From Clostridium tunisiense TJ (lineage in GTDB: Bacteria > Bacillota > Clostridia > Clostridiales > Clostridiaceae): a DNA stretch of 64,000 nucleotides. The notes beneath the pieces are model-generated. The model had not been told where the DNA came from, did not search any database, and worked only from the letters and a program-made list of their open reading frames with translations. Location: contig NZ_AMQH01000016.1 of the NCBI RefSeq assembly GCF_000300195.1, positions 1 to 64,000 of the forward strand. The letters run 5' to 3'. The translations under genes and the position numbers were made by a program. This document shows, one piece after another, positions 17,370-26,435 of the stretch (position 1 is the first letter of the stretch; each line of letters begins with the position of its first letter).

Positions 17370-19271
17370 ATGAAAATTCATAGCATGGATTGTTCGAATA
17401 ATGACTTTAGAGAATTAGGTATAGAAAACAAAACCGTATTGTCCACAGAAGCATTTAATGAATACTACACCAGTGGTAATTATGAGACTTACTTTATAGA
17501 ATACTTTGGAGATATTGCTTCTGCCTTGTCTAAAATTAACTATGCTGATGTGTACATTACTGATAAATTCTTTGCAATACTATTTGTAGAAAGAGGCATG
17601 CTTAACACACTACTTCAAAGTGTTCCTGAAATTACTGCAATACAACAAAATTTCACTTATACTCTTTCTGAACTTATAATTGATAAGGATATTAGCAAGG
17701 AGTCTATTTTTTATCCAGATAGTATTCCCCTCAATGGTGAAGGTGTGGTAGTTGGGATTGTTGGTGCTGGTGTGGATTACTTAAGCCCAAGATTTATTAC
17801 AGAAGCAGGGAATAGTAGAATCCTATCTATATGGGATCAAACCATAAATACAGGTCCTAGTCCTGAGTTTTTTCCCTATGGCACAGAATACACTAAAGAA
17901 AACATAGATACTGCACTTAAAACCAGTGCTCTTGGAAAATCCCCATATGAAATAGTTTCCCATAAAGATGATATTGGTCATGGAACAGCAATAGCAGGTA
18001 TTATTGGTGGTAGAAATTTAGGTGGTGAGGATAGCTTAAAAAGCATTGTTCCTAAGTGTGAATTTGCTATTGTTAAACTTGAGGAAGCACAGGAATCCGT
18101 ATTGGAATCAGCTGGAATAGAAAAAGCTACTAAAAATGTATACCAATCTACTACTATATCTTCAGCAATAAGATATCTTTCTGATTTACAGGTAAAGCTA
18201 AGAAAACCTATGGTGGTATATCTACCCCTTGGTAGCAACTTCGGAGGGCGTGATGGTGAAAGTATACTAGAAAGATACATTGATAACTTGACACAAAGAA
18301 GAAACTTTCTAGTGGCTACAAACACAGGTAACCAGGGAAATGGTAGAACCCATACCAGTGGGACCATTTCCTCTACTGGAGATACAAAGGATATCCTTGT
18401 AAATATAAGTGAATTACAAAGAACTTTAAATATATCAATTTTCACTCGAAGACCAGATATTATATCCATAAGTATTACTTCTCCAAAGGGAGATACTATA
18501 AGTAAAATTCCTATACCTTCCATTGCTGAGCAAAATAAATACTTGACCTTTGAAGAAAATAGCATTAGGATTGACTATTTTGCGCAAGAAACCTTAACTG
18601 GAGCAGTAAATATAAATATTTTAATTAAGAATACCATTGAAGGCCTCTGGAAAATAAGCCTTTTGGGAGATTATATTGTAAGTGGTATATATGATGCCTG
18701 GATACCACAGTCTGAATTATTAAAAGGTGATACCAGATTTTTAAATCCTGATCCTTATACAACTTTATTGACTCCATCTACCTCAATAAATGCTATGGTA
18801 ACTTCTTACTATAATCAAATAGAAAATACTATAGCAGAAAACTCCGGAAGGGGTTATCCCAGGAATGGAAGAATTGAGCCTGCCATAACTATTGAAGGAC
18901 TAAATTTACTAACCTGTGGCTTGGAAGACTCATTAATACTTGGTAGTGGTGCAGCTATGGCTGGTGCCATATTAGCTGGAGCAGTAGCATTAGTTTTTCA
19001 GTGGGGTATAGTCCAAGGTAATTACCCAGAGCTCACCCCTCCACGAGTTAAGAATTATTTAATTGCTTCTGCAGTTAAAGATGATGACAAGATATATCCA
19101 AATCAAGAGTGGGGTTTTGGAAAATTGAGCCTAGAAAGATTGTATGAGGTATTATACAGAACTAGCAATATTAATATTCCTAGAAACCGTAATTTATCCA
19201 ATAATGATGAATTCAATAGCTACTTGTATATAAACATTCCTGAAGAAATATATAAGAATATCAATAAATAA
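17370..19271 (+). CDS. Csp-like subtilase (S8) pseudoprotease, catalytic Asp and Ser replaced
   Basis: The protein has 633 residues. An N-terminal prodomain-like region (1-120) is followed by a subtilisin fold with the large jelly-roll insertion (about 340-450) typical of clostridial Csp germination proteases. Where the family has D-T/S-G, this protein reads GIVGAGVDY (Asp replaced by Gly132). The His motif is intact in DIGHGTAIAG (His204). The oxyanion Asn lies in NTGNQGNG (about 321). Where GTS is expected it reads LGSGAAMAG, so Ser is replaced by Gly527. It should therefore be inactive. C. difficile CspC, a germinant sensor, is a known pseudoprotease of this family. There is no signal peptide, and no sleC, cspA or cspB lies beside it. 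A spore role is inferred. Confidence 0.85.
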   Translation: MKIHSMDCSNNDFRELGIENKTVLSTEAFNEYYTSGNYETYFIEYFGDIASALSKINYADVYITDKFFAILFVERGMLNTLLQSVPEITAIQQNFTYTLSELIIDKDISKESIFYPDSIPLNGEGVVVGIVGAGVDYLSPRFITEAGNSRILSIWDQTINTGPSPEFFPYGTEYTKENIDTALKTSALGKSPYEIVSHKDDIGHGTAIAGIIGGRNLGGEDSLKSIVPKCEFAIVKLEEAQESVLESAGIEKATKNVYQSTTISSAIRYLSDLQVKLRKPMVVYLPLGSNFGGRDGESILERYIDNLTQRRNFLVATNTGNQGNGRTHTSGTISSTGDTKDILVNISELQRTLNISIFTRRPDIISISITSPKGDTISKIPIPSIAEQNKYLTFEENSIRIDYFAQETLTGAVNINILIKNTIEGLWKISLLGDYIVSGIYDAWIPQSELLKGDTRFLNPDPYTTLLTPSTSINAMVTSYYNQIENTIAENSGRGYPRNGRIEPAITIEGLNLLTCGLEDSLILGSGAAMAGAILAGAVALVFQWGIVQGNYPELTPPRVKNYLIASAVKDDDKIYPNQEWGFGKLSLERLYEVLYRTSNINIPRNRNLSNNDEFNSYLYINIPEEIYKNINK

Positions 19272-19328
19272 AATTTTCATATCATAATTTAATTTATGTT
19301 TTATAATGAAAACTGTCCTTATATGCAT

Positions 19329-19363
19329 AAAAGGAGATTACCAGTCCTTGGCAACCTCCTTTT
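19329..19363. terminator. Terminator between Csp-like gene and histidine kinase gene
   Basis: AAAAGGAGATT (19329-19339) pairs with AACCTCCTTTT (19353-19363) with one mismatch. It lies between convergent genes. Confidence 0.6.
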
Positions 19364-19373
19364 ACCTTTTTAT

Positions 19374-21383
19374 TTATATTTGTTTTGCTTTTGGAAAAGT
19401 GACTTTTAGCTTAAATAAGTCTCCATCCACCTCTATATTTAAAGTTCCCCTTTGAAGTACAATTAAACTTTTAGCTATAGCTAGGCCAAGCCCTGATCCT
19501 TCAGTATTCCTTGCTCTGTCCCCTCTTGTGAAACGCTCTGTAATTTCCTCTGGACTAAAATTCATTTCATAAGATGAAATGTTTTTAAAAGTAAAACTTA
19601 CTTCTTGCTCATCCTCTACAATGGTAATATAGACTCTAGTGTTTTCCATAGAATACTTTAAAATATTAGTCATTATGTTCTCAAATATTCTATAGGTTCT
19701 TCTTCCATCTAAGTTGCATAAGATTTTATTTTCAGGTGCAGCAATTTTCATTTGCAAGGTACTATTATTTATCTTTTCTTCTAGTTCTCCTAGGGTTTGT
19801 TTAAACAATGCCACTACATCTAATTTTTCTAGCTGTAATTCTACATTCCCACTACTTGCCTTGCTAGCTTCAAACAAATCTTCTATTAAACCCTTTAATC
19901 TTTTAGACTTTCTATCTAGAATATCAATATATTCTTTTCTATTTTCCTCCGTAAGGTTCTCACTCTTTAATAGGTCTACATAAGTGATAATTGAAGTCAG
20001 AGGGGTTTTTAGATCATGAGAAACATTGGAAATTAGTTCAGTTTTCATTTTTTCGCTAGTTATTTCCTTATCTATAGCTAATTTAAACCCATTTTTAATA
20101 TTATTTAGGTTTGTAGCTACGGGGCTTAGAATTCCTATATTTTCATCAACTACCACATCAAACTCTCCCTGAGCCAGTTGCTTACTGCCTTCATTTAAAG
20201 CCTTAATTCTATTAATCACATTGTGCAAATATCTAAATAAGAAAGCTGTATAACCAATTGCTATTATGGCACCCATAAAAGATGTGGCAGCAATAATCCA
20301 TAAAACAAATAAATTAATAACAAGGACAAAAAGAAGTTTTTCATCCTCTTTCTTATTTAAATCTAAAGAGAATATTCTTTTAACTAAACTCCTTAGTTTT
20401 CTAAGGGTATAAAGGGCCAACCTGCCAAAAATACTATTTCTAATAAAACCATTTTTAAAGCCATTGAAATAAATATACTTAAAATACACAAAGGTTAGAT
20501 ATGTTAATAAGAATAGTACAAAGGTTACTGGTATACCAATAAGATAAAAATATTGATTTCCACTATATATTATATTAACTAAATCTAAGGGTCCATTTAC
20601 CATAAAATTATTATTTAGTTCCCTTAGTCCTCCAAGAAAGATTATTCCCAGTACCATCCAAAGGAAGAACTTAAGTTCTAAATACATTTTGTTATATAGA
20701 TTACAAATATCCACCTTTTCCTGATAGGAATATGGAACTGAAAAAGCTATAATCATTAAAATAAATACACCAATTGCTCCAATACTCATAATTAAAATTA
20801 TATTTGGTTCAATACTGTTACTTTTTATGTTTTGAACGAAAAAATCATTATAACTCTCTAAGTTTTTTGGAACTATATAAGTAGCTTCTAAATTGAAAAG
20901 ATTTTTATTAATAAGGTTACTTTTATTTTTTAAACCTAAGTTATTTAAAAAATCACTTTTGTCAAACTTTATAGCTGATGAAGTTTCAACTGTGGTATTT
21001 CCAACTTCATCTACTTTTAATTGAAGATAAAACTCACCATTCTCTTTTTCTCTATCCACAGCTTCCTTTGAAATATCCTGCATATTGGTAAAGGTATTAG
21101 TGCTTTTGTCTTTACTTACAATATACTTAATGCTTTTAAGATCTTCGTATCTATTATCATACCACTCTGGACTAGTAAAATATGCTGTTAACTGGGCTAA
21201 AGTATTTGAAAAATTATAGCTCTCTAAATACTCCTTGGTATTGTCCTTATGAGGTAAAAAAGTACTTTTCAAAGGTAAATAACTGCCTACTGCAATAAAA
21301 GTCAGAAGTAGTATTGAAATTAAGGTACCTAGGGTAGATTTAATAAACTTATTTTCTTTATTATTGTTCGAATTTGTATCCAA
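19374..21383 (-). CDS. Membrane sensor histidine kinase
   Basis: The protein has 669 residues. The N-terminus has one helix (about 15-35), an extracellular domain (about 40-190), and then several further membrane helices (about 195-380), more than usual for a sensor kinase. A HAMP-like linker leads to HisKA with SNVSHDLKTPLTSII (phosphorylated His) and HATPase_c with NIMTNILKYSM and GSGLGLAIAKSL. It phosphorylates the response regulator encoded just upstream. The genes overlap by 23 bases. The start is TTG at 21383 with GTGTGGGG before it. The signal is not apparent, and no ABC transporter follows. Confidence 0.88.
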   Translation of the reverse strand: MDTNSNNNKENKFIKSTLGTLISILLLTFIAVGSYLPLKSTFLPHKDNTKEYLESYNFSNTLAQLTAYFTSPEWYDNRYEDLKSIKYIVSKDKSTNTFTNMQDISKEAVDREKENGEFYLQLKVDEVGNTTVETSSAIKFDKSDFLNNLGLKNKSNLINKNLFNLEATYIVPKNLESYNDFFVQNIKSNSIEPNIILIMSIGAIGVFILMIIAFSVPYSYQEKVDICNLYNKMYLELKFFLWMVLGIIFLGGLRELNNNFMVNGPLDLVNIIYSGNQYFYLIGIPVTFVLFLLTYLTFVYFKYIYFNGFKNGFIRNSIFGRLALYTLRKLRSLVKRIFSLDLNKKEDEKLLFVLVINLFVLWIIAATSFMGAIIAIGYTAFLFRYLHNVINRIKALNEGSKQLAQGEFDVVVDENIGILSPVATNLNNIKNGFKLAIDKEITSEKMKTELISNVSHDLKTPLTSIITYVDLLKSENLTEENRKEYIDILDRKSKRLKGLIEDLFEASKASSGNVELQLEKLDVVALFKQTLGELEEKINNSTLQMKIAAPENKILCNLDGRRTYRIFENIMTNILKYSMENTRVYITIVEDEQEVSFTFKNISSYEMNFSPEEITERFTRGDRARNTEGSGLGLAIAKSLIVLQRGTLNIEVDGDLFKLKVTFPKAKQI

Positions 21384-22053
21384 TGCCCCACACCACCTTT
21401 AGATATTTTGGTTCCTTAGGGTTTATCTCAATTTTTTCCCTAATTCTCCTAATATGAACTGTAACTGTATCAGCACCACCATATGCCGGCTCCTGCCAAA
21501 CTCTTTCGTAAATTTCATCTATAGAAAAAACTCTATTAGGATTGCTCATAAGTAAATAAAGAATCTTATACTCTAAGGGAGTTATTTTTACTGGAGACCC
21601 ATCTACTAACACTTCCTTATTGTTATCATTAAGTTCAATTCCACCAATTTTTATACTATTTTCTTTAACCGTAGCAGCAGTGTTAACATAACTATTGCAT
21701 CTTCTAAGATTTGAATTAACTCTTGCCAGTAGTTCTAAGGGATTAAAAGGTTTAGTAACATAGTCATCTGCCCCAATATTAAGACCCCATATTTTATCCA
21801 TATCCTCTGATTTTGCAGAGAGAATTATAATAGGCACATTGCTCTTTTCCCTTATTTTCATAATAGCCCCTATACCATCCAACTTTGGCATCATAACATC
21901 CATAAGTACTAAATGAACTTCTTCATTTTTAAAGATTTCCACTGCTTCTTCACCATTAAAAGCCTTAAGCACATTATAATTTTGGTTTCTTAAATATATT
22001 TCTATAGCATCATTTATTTCTTTCTCATCTTCGGCAACAAGAATATTATACAT
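21361..22053 (-). CDS. OmpR/PhoB-family response regulator
   Basis: The protein has 230 residues. The receiver domain (1-115) has the acidic pocket in VAEDEKEI, the phosphoacceptor Asp in LVLMDVMMPKLDG, and the Lys of DDYVTKPFNP. The winged-helix Trans_reg_C domain (about 130-228) has LTPLEYKILYLLM, VWQEPAYGGADTVTVHIRRI and a KVVWGIGYKFE end. It pairs with the overlapping histidine kinase gene downstream. ATG 22053 is chosen since the receiver domain begins MYNILVAEDE and AGGAG lies upstream. The frame from 22080 lacks a site. Confidence 0.88.
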   Translation of the reverse strand: MYNILVAEDEKEINDAIEIYLRNQNYNVLKAFNGEEAVEIFKNEEVHLVLMDVMMPKLDGIGAIMKIREKSNVPIIILSAKSEDMDKIWGLNIGADDYVTKPFNPLELLARVNSNLRRCNSYVNTAATVKENSIKIGGIELNDNNKEVLVDGSPVKITPLEYKILYLLMSNPNRVFSIDEIYERVWQEPAYGGADTVTVHIRRIREKIEINPKEPKYLKVVWGIGYKFEQ

Positions 22054-22265
22054 AGCATTCTTCACTCCTAAATTCATCATATAATAAACATTTTATATAT
22101 TTATAATAGCATAGACTTTCTAAGATTTAAGTATTATATTTATTAAGAATTTCTTACAAAAGAAAAAATGTGCCTTCCAGTGAAATTCATATTGTAGTTA
22201 CTTGTACAAAAATTAAATCTTAACAGAATAGATTTTCACTAAATACTCTTCCTTTGTGATTAAAT

Positions 22266-22868
22266 TTAAAATAAAGAAAGCTGCTGAGCTTCACTAAGGG
22301 CTGTAATATTTAATGTATTCTTGGTATAAGGCTTTAACATTGTTCTAATACATTCTTTGTTAGCTTTAGAATTTAAAAACTCTCTTTCTAAATCTCTATC
22401 AATAATCAAAGGCATTCTATGATGAAGAGACTTTATTTCTTCATTTGCTTCTGTAGTTAATATTAAAAACCTATCCTCAAATGTTCCATCCTTCATTACA
22501 AATCTTTTAACTATACCTCCAAAGGAGAAAATAGGCATGGTTTTTATACTAATGGAATGTTTCTCTCCATTCTTCCACTCATAAAAACTATTCACCGGTA
22601 TCAAACATCTGCTATGTTCCATGGCATAGGAAAACATAGGCCTTTCAAAAATAGTCTCACATCTTCCATTGATCATAAGCTTATCCTTTGTTGGAAACCC
22701 CCAATTCAAAGCTTTCAATTCATTATTGTACATCACTAGAGAGGCATTTGATGGGAAAATTTCTCCCTTACTATATTTATGTTCATTGTTATATTGTACT
22801 TCCCTAACTATATTATAATATTCCTGTAATTCCTCTAAAGAGGTGTTTAAAAGAAATCTTCCACACAT
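22266..22868 (-). CDS. SRAP-domain protein (YedK/HMCES-type abasic-site sensor)
   Basis: The protein has 200 residues. SRAP proteins form a covalent DNA-protein crosslink at abasic sites in single-stranded DNA to protect them. The catalytic Cys is residue 2 (MCGRF, exposed after Met removal). Other signature blocks are INGRCETIFERPMF, CLIPVNSFYEWK and HHRMPLIID with the conserved His. All expected active-site residues are present and length is normal. The start is fixed by the need for Cys2. GGAG lies close before the ATG. It stands alone in the genome window. Confidence 0.92.
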   Translation of the reverse strand: MCGRFLLNTSLEELQEYYNIVREVQYNNEHKYSKGEIFPSNASLVMYNNELKALNWGFPTKDKLMINGRCETIFERPMFSYAMEHSRCLIPVNSFYEWKNGEKHSISIKTMPIFSFGGIVKRFVMKDGTFEDRFLILTTEANEEIKSLHHRMPLIIDRDLEREFLNSKANKECIRTMLKPYTKNTLNITALSEAQQLSLF

Positions 22869-22934
22869 AACTCCAACGTCCTTTCTAATAACTAAGTTTT
22901 CTTATGCACTAATTCTATCATACTTAAAAAACAA

Positions 22935-22968
22935 AAAAGAAGATGCTATATGAAAAGCATCTTCTTTT
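22935..22968 (-). terminator. Terminator of the membrane protein gene at 23022-23717
   Basis: AAAAGAAGATGCT (22935-22947) pairs perfectly with AGCATCTTCTTTT (22956-22968), and on the minus strand TTTTTTG follows. Confidence 0.7.
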
Positions 22969-23021
22969 ATAATTAAATTTATTCCAGTTTAAGATAAGTT
23001 ACTTTAAGCTTCAAAGAACTA

Positions 23022-23717
23022 TTAATTTGCTGAAGAAGTAACTTTCTTAGAGTTATTTAGTTCTTTCTTAAAGTGTTTATACCCTATTAATACTATCCAA
23101 ACATAAGCCAAAGTCTTTGGAATCATCAGTATTCCCACAGGTCTATAAATTGTTCCCCAAAGTACTACTGGTATATATAAGGCAAAGGAAAGAAATACAG
23201 CTAAGGCCATGAACTTATAGTCCTTATCCTTGTGTTTCACTGCTTCTCTATACATAATGTATATCATTATAATACCCATTATTGCGAAAGGAATATTTCT
23301 ATATATTCCCCAAGAAATTGGCGAATTATATATGAACCATTGATTTTGTGGGAAGAAACAAAGAATTATCCTGATAGCTGCTAATACCCCAATAACTGCT
23401 CTTAAATTCGTAGAATTCTTAATATCAAAACGAAGTTCCCAAATTCTATATAAAATCACATAAAATATGGTCATAGTTATTGATGTAATAAACTTTCCAA
23501 AACCAAGGGCTCCAGCATGAGATTCAAGGCCTGTTGTAAGTAGTGCATAGGATCTAGGAACTAGATGAAAGGCATCACCAAATCCTAAAAGTACTGACAT
23601 ATATCCAAACAATTTAATGTACTGATTGTTCTTACCTTTAATTATCATTTGTAGTCCTAAAATAATAACACTTGACAGATAGATAGCATCAAATAAAGTT
23701 TCCATGATAGCTTGCAT
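23022..23717 (-). CDS. Seven-helix membrane protein of unknown function
   Basis: The protein has 231 residues with about seven membrane helices evenly spaced along its length and a basic C-terminal tail (KHFKKELNNSKK). Landmarks: GFGDAFHLVPRSYAL in the loop after helix 2 and RNIPFAIMGIIMIYIMYREA near helix 5. I do not recognise a named family. GGAGG with seven-base spacing supports ATG 23717. The upstream region holds two copies of a TetR-type palindrome, so expression is probably repressible, although no TetR gene is adjacent. Confidence 0.6.
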   Translation of the reverse strand: MQAIMETLFDAIYLSSVIILGLQMIIKGKNNQYIKLFGYMSVLLGFGDAFHLVPRSYALLTTGLESHAGALGFGKFITSITMTIFYVILYRIWELRFDIKNSTNLRAVIGVLAAIRIILCFFPQNQWFIYNSPISWGIYRNIPFAIMGIIMIYIMYREAVKHKDKDYKFMALAVFLSFALYIPVVLWGTIYRPVGILMIPKTLAYVWIVLIGYKHFKKELNNSKKVTSSAN

Positions 23718-23742
23718 AAAAAAACCTCCTTAAATTTTTAAT

Positions 23743-23759
23743 AATGAACATCGTTCATT
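23743..23759. promoter_or_regulatory. Putative repressor operator, copy 1
   Basis: AATGAAC-ATC-GTTCATT is a perfect palindrome with a 3-base centre, 26 bases upstream of the membrane protein start. A sister copy lies 84 bases farther up. The layout is typical of TetR/AcrR-family operators. Confidence 0.6.
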
Positions 23760-23826
23760 TGATTTTAATAAAAAATTATATCCTGAGATATAAAATAAAA
23801 TTAGTTATAAAGTTTATTAGTTTTCA

Positions 23827-23843
23827 AATGAACCATGTTCATA
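23827..23843. promoter_or_regulatory. Putative repressor operator, copy 2
   Basis: AATGAAC-CAT-GTTCATA has the same arms as copy 1 with a single terminal mismatch. The two sites bracket the region where the promoter must lie. Confidence 0.55.
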
Positions 23844-23921
23844 TCATATTATAATTTTGAATCTTTGTCAATAGTATAAGTAAGAAATCTAAAAACAATT
23901 GCTACAATCACTGAATAAAGA

Positions 23922-23958
23922 AAACCTGAAAGTTCTCCTAATAAAAACTTTCAGGTTT
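23922..23958 (-). terminator. Terminator of the fructoselysine-type operon
   Basis: AAACCTGAAAGTT (23922-23934) pairs perfectly with AACTTTCAGGTTT (23946-23958), and T-rich sequence follows on the minus strand. It lies downstream of the GntR gene at 24021. Confidence 0.75.
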
Positions 23959-24020
23959 GTTATTTTTTATGCTAGATTTATTTTTAGCTATGCCTCTTAT
24001 TCATGTGCATCCTTATATAT

Positions 24021-24758
24021 TTAATTCTCTCTTTGAAAGTGTACAGTAAAATCACACTTATCTCCTCGAGTGTAAGTTCTGCTAAACTCAATTACTCTAT
24101 TATTTTCATCATAACTAGTACATTCAAACAACATTACAGATAAGTTTCCCTCAATACCAAGCATTCGTGCATCCCTTTGATCTAGCTGAGTCAATTCTAA
24201 GGTTTGATAGGCCTTTGAAACTTTTATACCGTAAAACCCATATATGTCATAGATTGAAAACACTCCTAAGTCTATCTCCTCTAGGTTTGGTATCAAATAT
24301 TTAGGTATAAATATTTCCTCTAAGGAAACAGGTTCCTCATCCGCATAACACATACGTTTTATATAATAAACTTCATCCAAGGGATTAATTTCAAAAAATA
24401 ATGAGTATTTCTCCCCTGCTGGGCGTAAAATCTTTGTTATAACCTTAGTTCGTGGCTTAGAATTCTTCTTTTTCATGGTTTGACTAAAGCCTTCTAGGGT
24501 TTCTAAATCCCTTTCCACCTTCTTTCCAACTACGTAAACTCCCTTGCCTTTAACTCTTTTCAATATTCCCTCATTTACTAAGGCATCAATACCACTACGC
24601 ACCGTCATTCGATTTATTCCATAGGTTTCAGCTAAATCATTTTCAGAAGGAATAGCCATGGCTGGAAGAAACTCTCCTTCTTCAATCTTATTTCTAATTA
24701 CTTCTCGAAGCTGTAAATATATTGGGGATTCATAATTAATTTTTTCTTTACTCAACAT
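24021..24758 (-). CDS. GntR/HutC-family regulator (second GntR of the frl-like locus)
   Basis: The protein has 245 residues. The N-terminal winged helix (YLQLREVIRNKIEEGEF, then SENDLAETYGINRMTVRSGI) is followed by a UTRA effector-binding domain (about 80-240, MLFECTSYDENNRVIEFSRT). It probably senses a sugar-amine or sugar phosphate and represses the adjacent genes. It starts 19 bases after frlD stops, so it is the last gene of an operon. ATG 24758 follows GGGGGAGGTGAT. The frame from 24815 overlaps frlD and has no site. Confidence 0.85.
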   Translation of the reverse strand: MLSKEKINYESPIYLQLREVIRNKIEEGEFLPAMAIPSENDLAETYGINRMTVRSGIDALVNEGILKRVKGKGVYVVGKKVERDLETLEGFSQTMKKKNSKPRTKVITKILRPAGEKYSLFFEINPLDEVYYIKRMCYADEEPVSLEEIFIPKYLIPNLEEIDLGVFSIYDIYGFYGIKVSKAYQTLELTQLDQRDARMLGIEGNLSVMLFECTSYDENNRVIEFSRTYTRGDKCDFTVHFQREN

Positions 24759-24777
24759 ATCACCTCCCCCTAAGGTA

Positions 24778-25563
24778 TTACCACGCACCATTATACTGCA
24801 AGGTAATGGCTGCATTTTTAGCTCCTTCTTCCATAGCTTTCTTTAAATCTTCTTCTTGAAGAATGCTTTTTAAGAAGCCAGCTATGTAAGAGTCCCCAGC
24901 TCCCATGGTATCCTTTACTTTGCATGGCACAATACCACAAGTAAGGAATTTTTTTCCACAGTAACATAAACTCCCCTTATCTCCAAGGGTTACTGTAACA
25001 ACCTTAGGACCTTTTTCATAAATCTCTTTCATAAATTTTCTAATAAATTCATTATCTCCTTTATCATAGGCAAAAAAGGCATAATCCACTTGATAAACTG
25101 CCTTCTCAACAATAGGGTGAGACAGTTTATTAGCAAAGTCAAAGGCAACTAAAGCACCTTTTTCTTTTATCTTGTGAAGGTCCTCCTCTATCATTCCCCA
25201 AATTCCTGTAACCACCATATCATGGGAACATAAAAATTCAATATCCTCTTCTGAAAGTTTAAACTCTGCCAAAACACCTTCATCATAATCTCCAAATACC
25301 CGTTCTCCATTAATTAGTTCTACTTGAGCTACTGCTGTTTTCCCAGGCAATATTCTTACATGAGAAATATCAATATTCTTTTCCCTTAAAGACTCTAAAA
25401 TTAACTTTCCATTTTCATCATTTCCAATTACTCCTGTATAAGAAGCTTTTCCACCTAATCTTGTAAAATAAACTCCCACATTAACTGGGTTTCCACCTGG
25501 AAACCCTTTGTTAAGACATTTATAATAATCTATACAATTATCCCCCACAGTTGCAAGCTTCAT
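24778..25563 (-). CDS. frlD: PfkB-family sugar kinase, fructoselysine 6-kinase-like
   Basis: The protein has 261 residues, as short as FrlD. The ribokinase-fold features are GGNPVNVGVYFTRLGG near residue 23 (substrate side) and DTMGAGDSYIAGFLKS near residue 220, where the GAGD Asp is the catalytic base. The opening MKLATVGDNCIDYY is characteristic of FrlD. It would phosphorylate fructoselysine on O6 with ATP in the cytosol, making the substrate for the deglycase encoded upstream. GGGGGAGATT precedes the ATG. It lies between two GntR genes with short gaps. Other PfkB substrates cannot be excluded. Confidence 0.8.
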   Translation of the reverse strand: MKLATVGDNCIDYYKCLNKGFPGGNPVNVGVYFTRLGGKASYTGVIGNDENGKLILESLREKNIDISHVRILPGKTAVAQVELINGERVFGDYDEGVLAEFKLSEEDIEFLCSHDMVVTGIWGMIEEDLHKIKEKGALVAFDFANKLSHPIVEKAVYQVDYAFFAYDKGDNEFIRKFMKEIYEKGPKVVTVTLGDKGSLCYCGKKFLTCGIVPCKVKDTMGAGDSYIAGFLKSILQEEDLKKAMEEGAKNAAITLQYNGAW

Positions 25564-25577
25564 AATCTCCCCCCTTT

Positions 25578-26294
25578 TTACGTTAGTACACTTGAAAACT
25601 TAATTTTATCAGCTGTAACAATTGACTTAAAATACTCAACTGGATGATCCTCACCATCATAAACTATTCCTGAAACATAAAACACTGCTTTGCCAGGCTC
25701 AATATTTAATAGCTCTGCTTCGTAATTTGTAGCGTAAGTAATACCTATACTTTCTTCTCCTTTTGTAAGGGTAACCCCCTCCTCCTCAATTACAGAGTAT
25801 AAAGATTCCTTAGAAAAATCATGGTTAGTTAGCATTGAAAATCTGCCATAGTCCATAAAAGAAGTCTCAATAGTGACAGGTTCTTCATCAATGTAGCGCA
25901 GCCGTGTTAACACAAAAATTTTACTCCCTAAAGTTAAATGGAGCTTTTTAGTAGTTTCCTTATTGCTCTCTATTACTCTATAGTCCAATATTTTGCTAGT
26001 AAGAGTTTTGTTATGACCTCTAACTTCCTCAGATAAGGAGCTTAAATTCTGTAGGTTTCTTATGAGCTTAGGTTCAGAAACATAAGTTCCAGAACCTTTC
26101 TTTTGATAAAGTTTTCCTTCAATAACCAACCTTTGAATTGCAAAGCGAAGGGTTGTTCTATTAAACCCCCACATTTCACAAAGATCTCTCTCAGATGGAA
26201 TTTTTTCATGGGGTCTTATTTTATTTTTAATAATATAATATTCTATTTTTTCAATAGCCTCATCTCGAAAATGATTTTTATATTTTTCCTCCAT
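25578..26294 (-). CDS. GntR/HutC-family regulator (first GntR of the frl-like locus)
   Basis: The protein has 238 residues: an N-terminal winged helix (IPSERDLCEMWGFNRTTLRF) and a C-terminal UTRA domain (about 75-235, ending FKSIVTADKIKFSSVL). It is distinct in sequence from the other GntR protein 0.8 kb away, so this is not a recent duplication. It is translated from a good AGGAGG site and is followed after 14 bases by frlD. An inverted repeat at 26340-26382 overlaps its predicted -10 region and may be its own operator. Confidence 0.85.
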   Translation of the reverse strand: MEEKYKNHFRDEAIEKIEYYIIKNKIRPHEKIPSERDLCEMWGFNRTTLRFAIQRLVIEGKLYQKKGSGTYVSEPKLIRNLQNLSSLSEEVRGHNKTLTSKILDYRVIESNKETTKKLHLTLGSKIFVLTRLRYIDEEPVTIETSFMDYGRFSMLTNHDFSKESLYSVIEEEGVTLTKGEESIGITYATNYEAELLNIEPGKAVFYVSGIVYDGEDHPVEYFKSIVTADKIKFSSVLT

Positions 26295-26337
26295 AAATGC
26301 CTCCTAAATTTAGATATACCCTTTAATTAATTGTAGT

Positions 26338-26382
26338 ATTATACCCACCTGAAAGCAACATATTATTGTACAGGTGGGTATA
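26338..26382 (-). promoter_or_regulatory. Inverted repeat overlapping the -10 of the GntR-frlD-GntR operon
   Basis: TATACCCACCTG (26340-26351) and CAGGTGGGTATA (26371-26382) are perfect 12-base arms with a 19-base spacer. On the minus strand the first arm overlaps TATAAT (26338-26343). No U-tract follows, so an operator is more likely than a terminator. A GntR protein is the probable ligand. Confidence 0.5.
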
Positions 26383-26435
26383 CAGAAGTTTATATCAAAT
26401 TATAGAGAGGTAAAAGTATTACAAATGCGAGTAAG

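Noticed and set aside
17978-18565. 195-codon minus-strand frame inside the Csp-like gene
   Set aside because: It lies fully inside a well-supported gene in the opposite direction and shows no ribosome site or domain.
26338-26382. Terminator of frlB
   Set aside because: The arms would form a stem, but the loop is 19 bases and no U-tract follows in the direction of frlB transcription. The overlap with a TATAAT fits an operator better.
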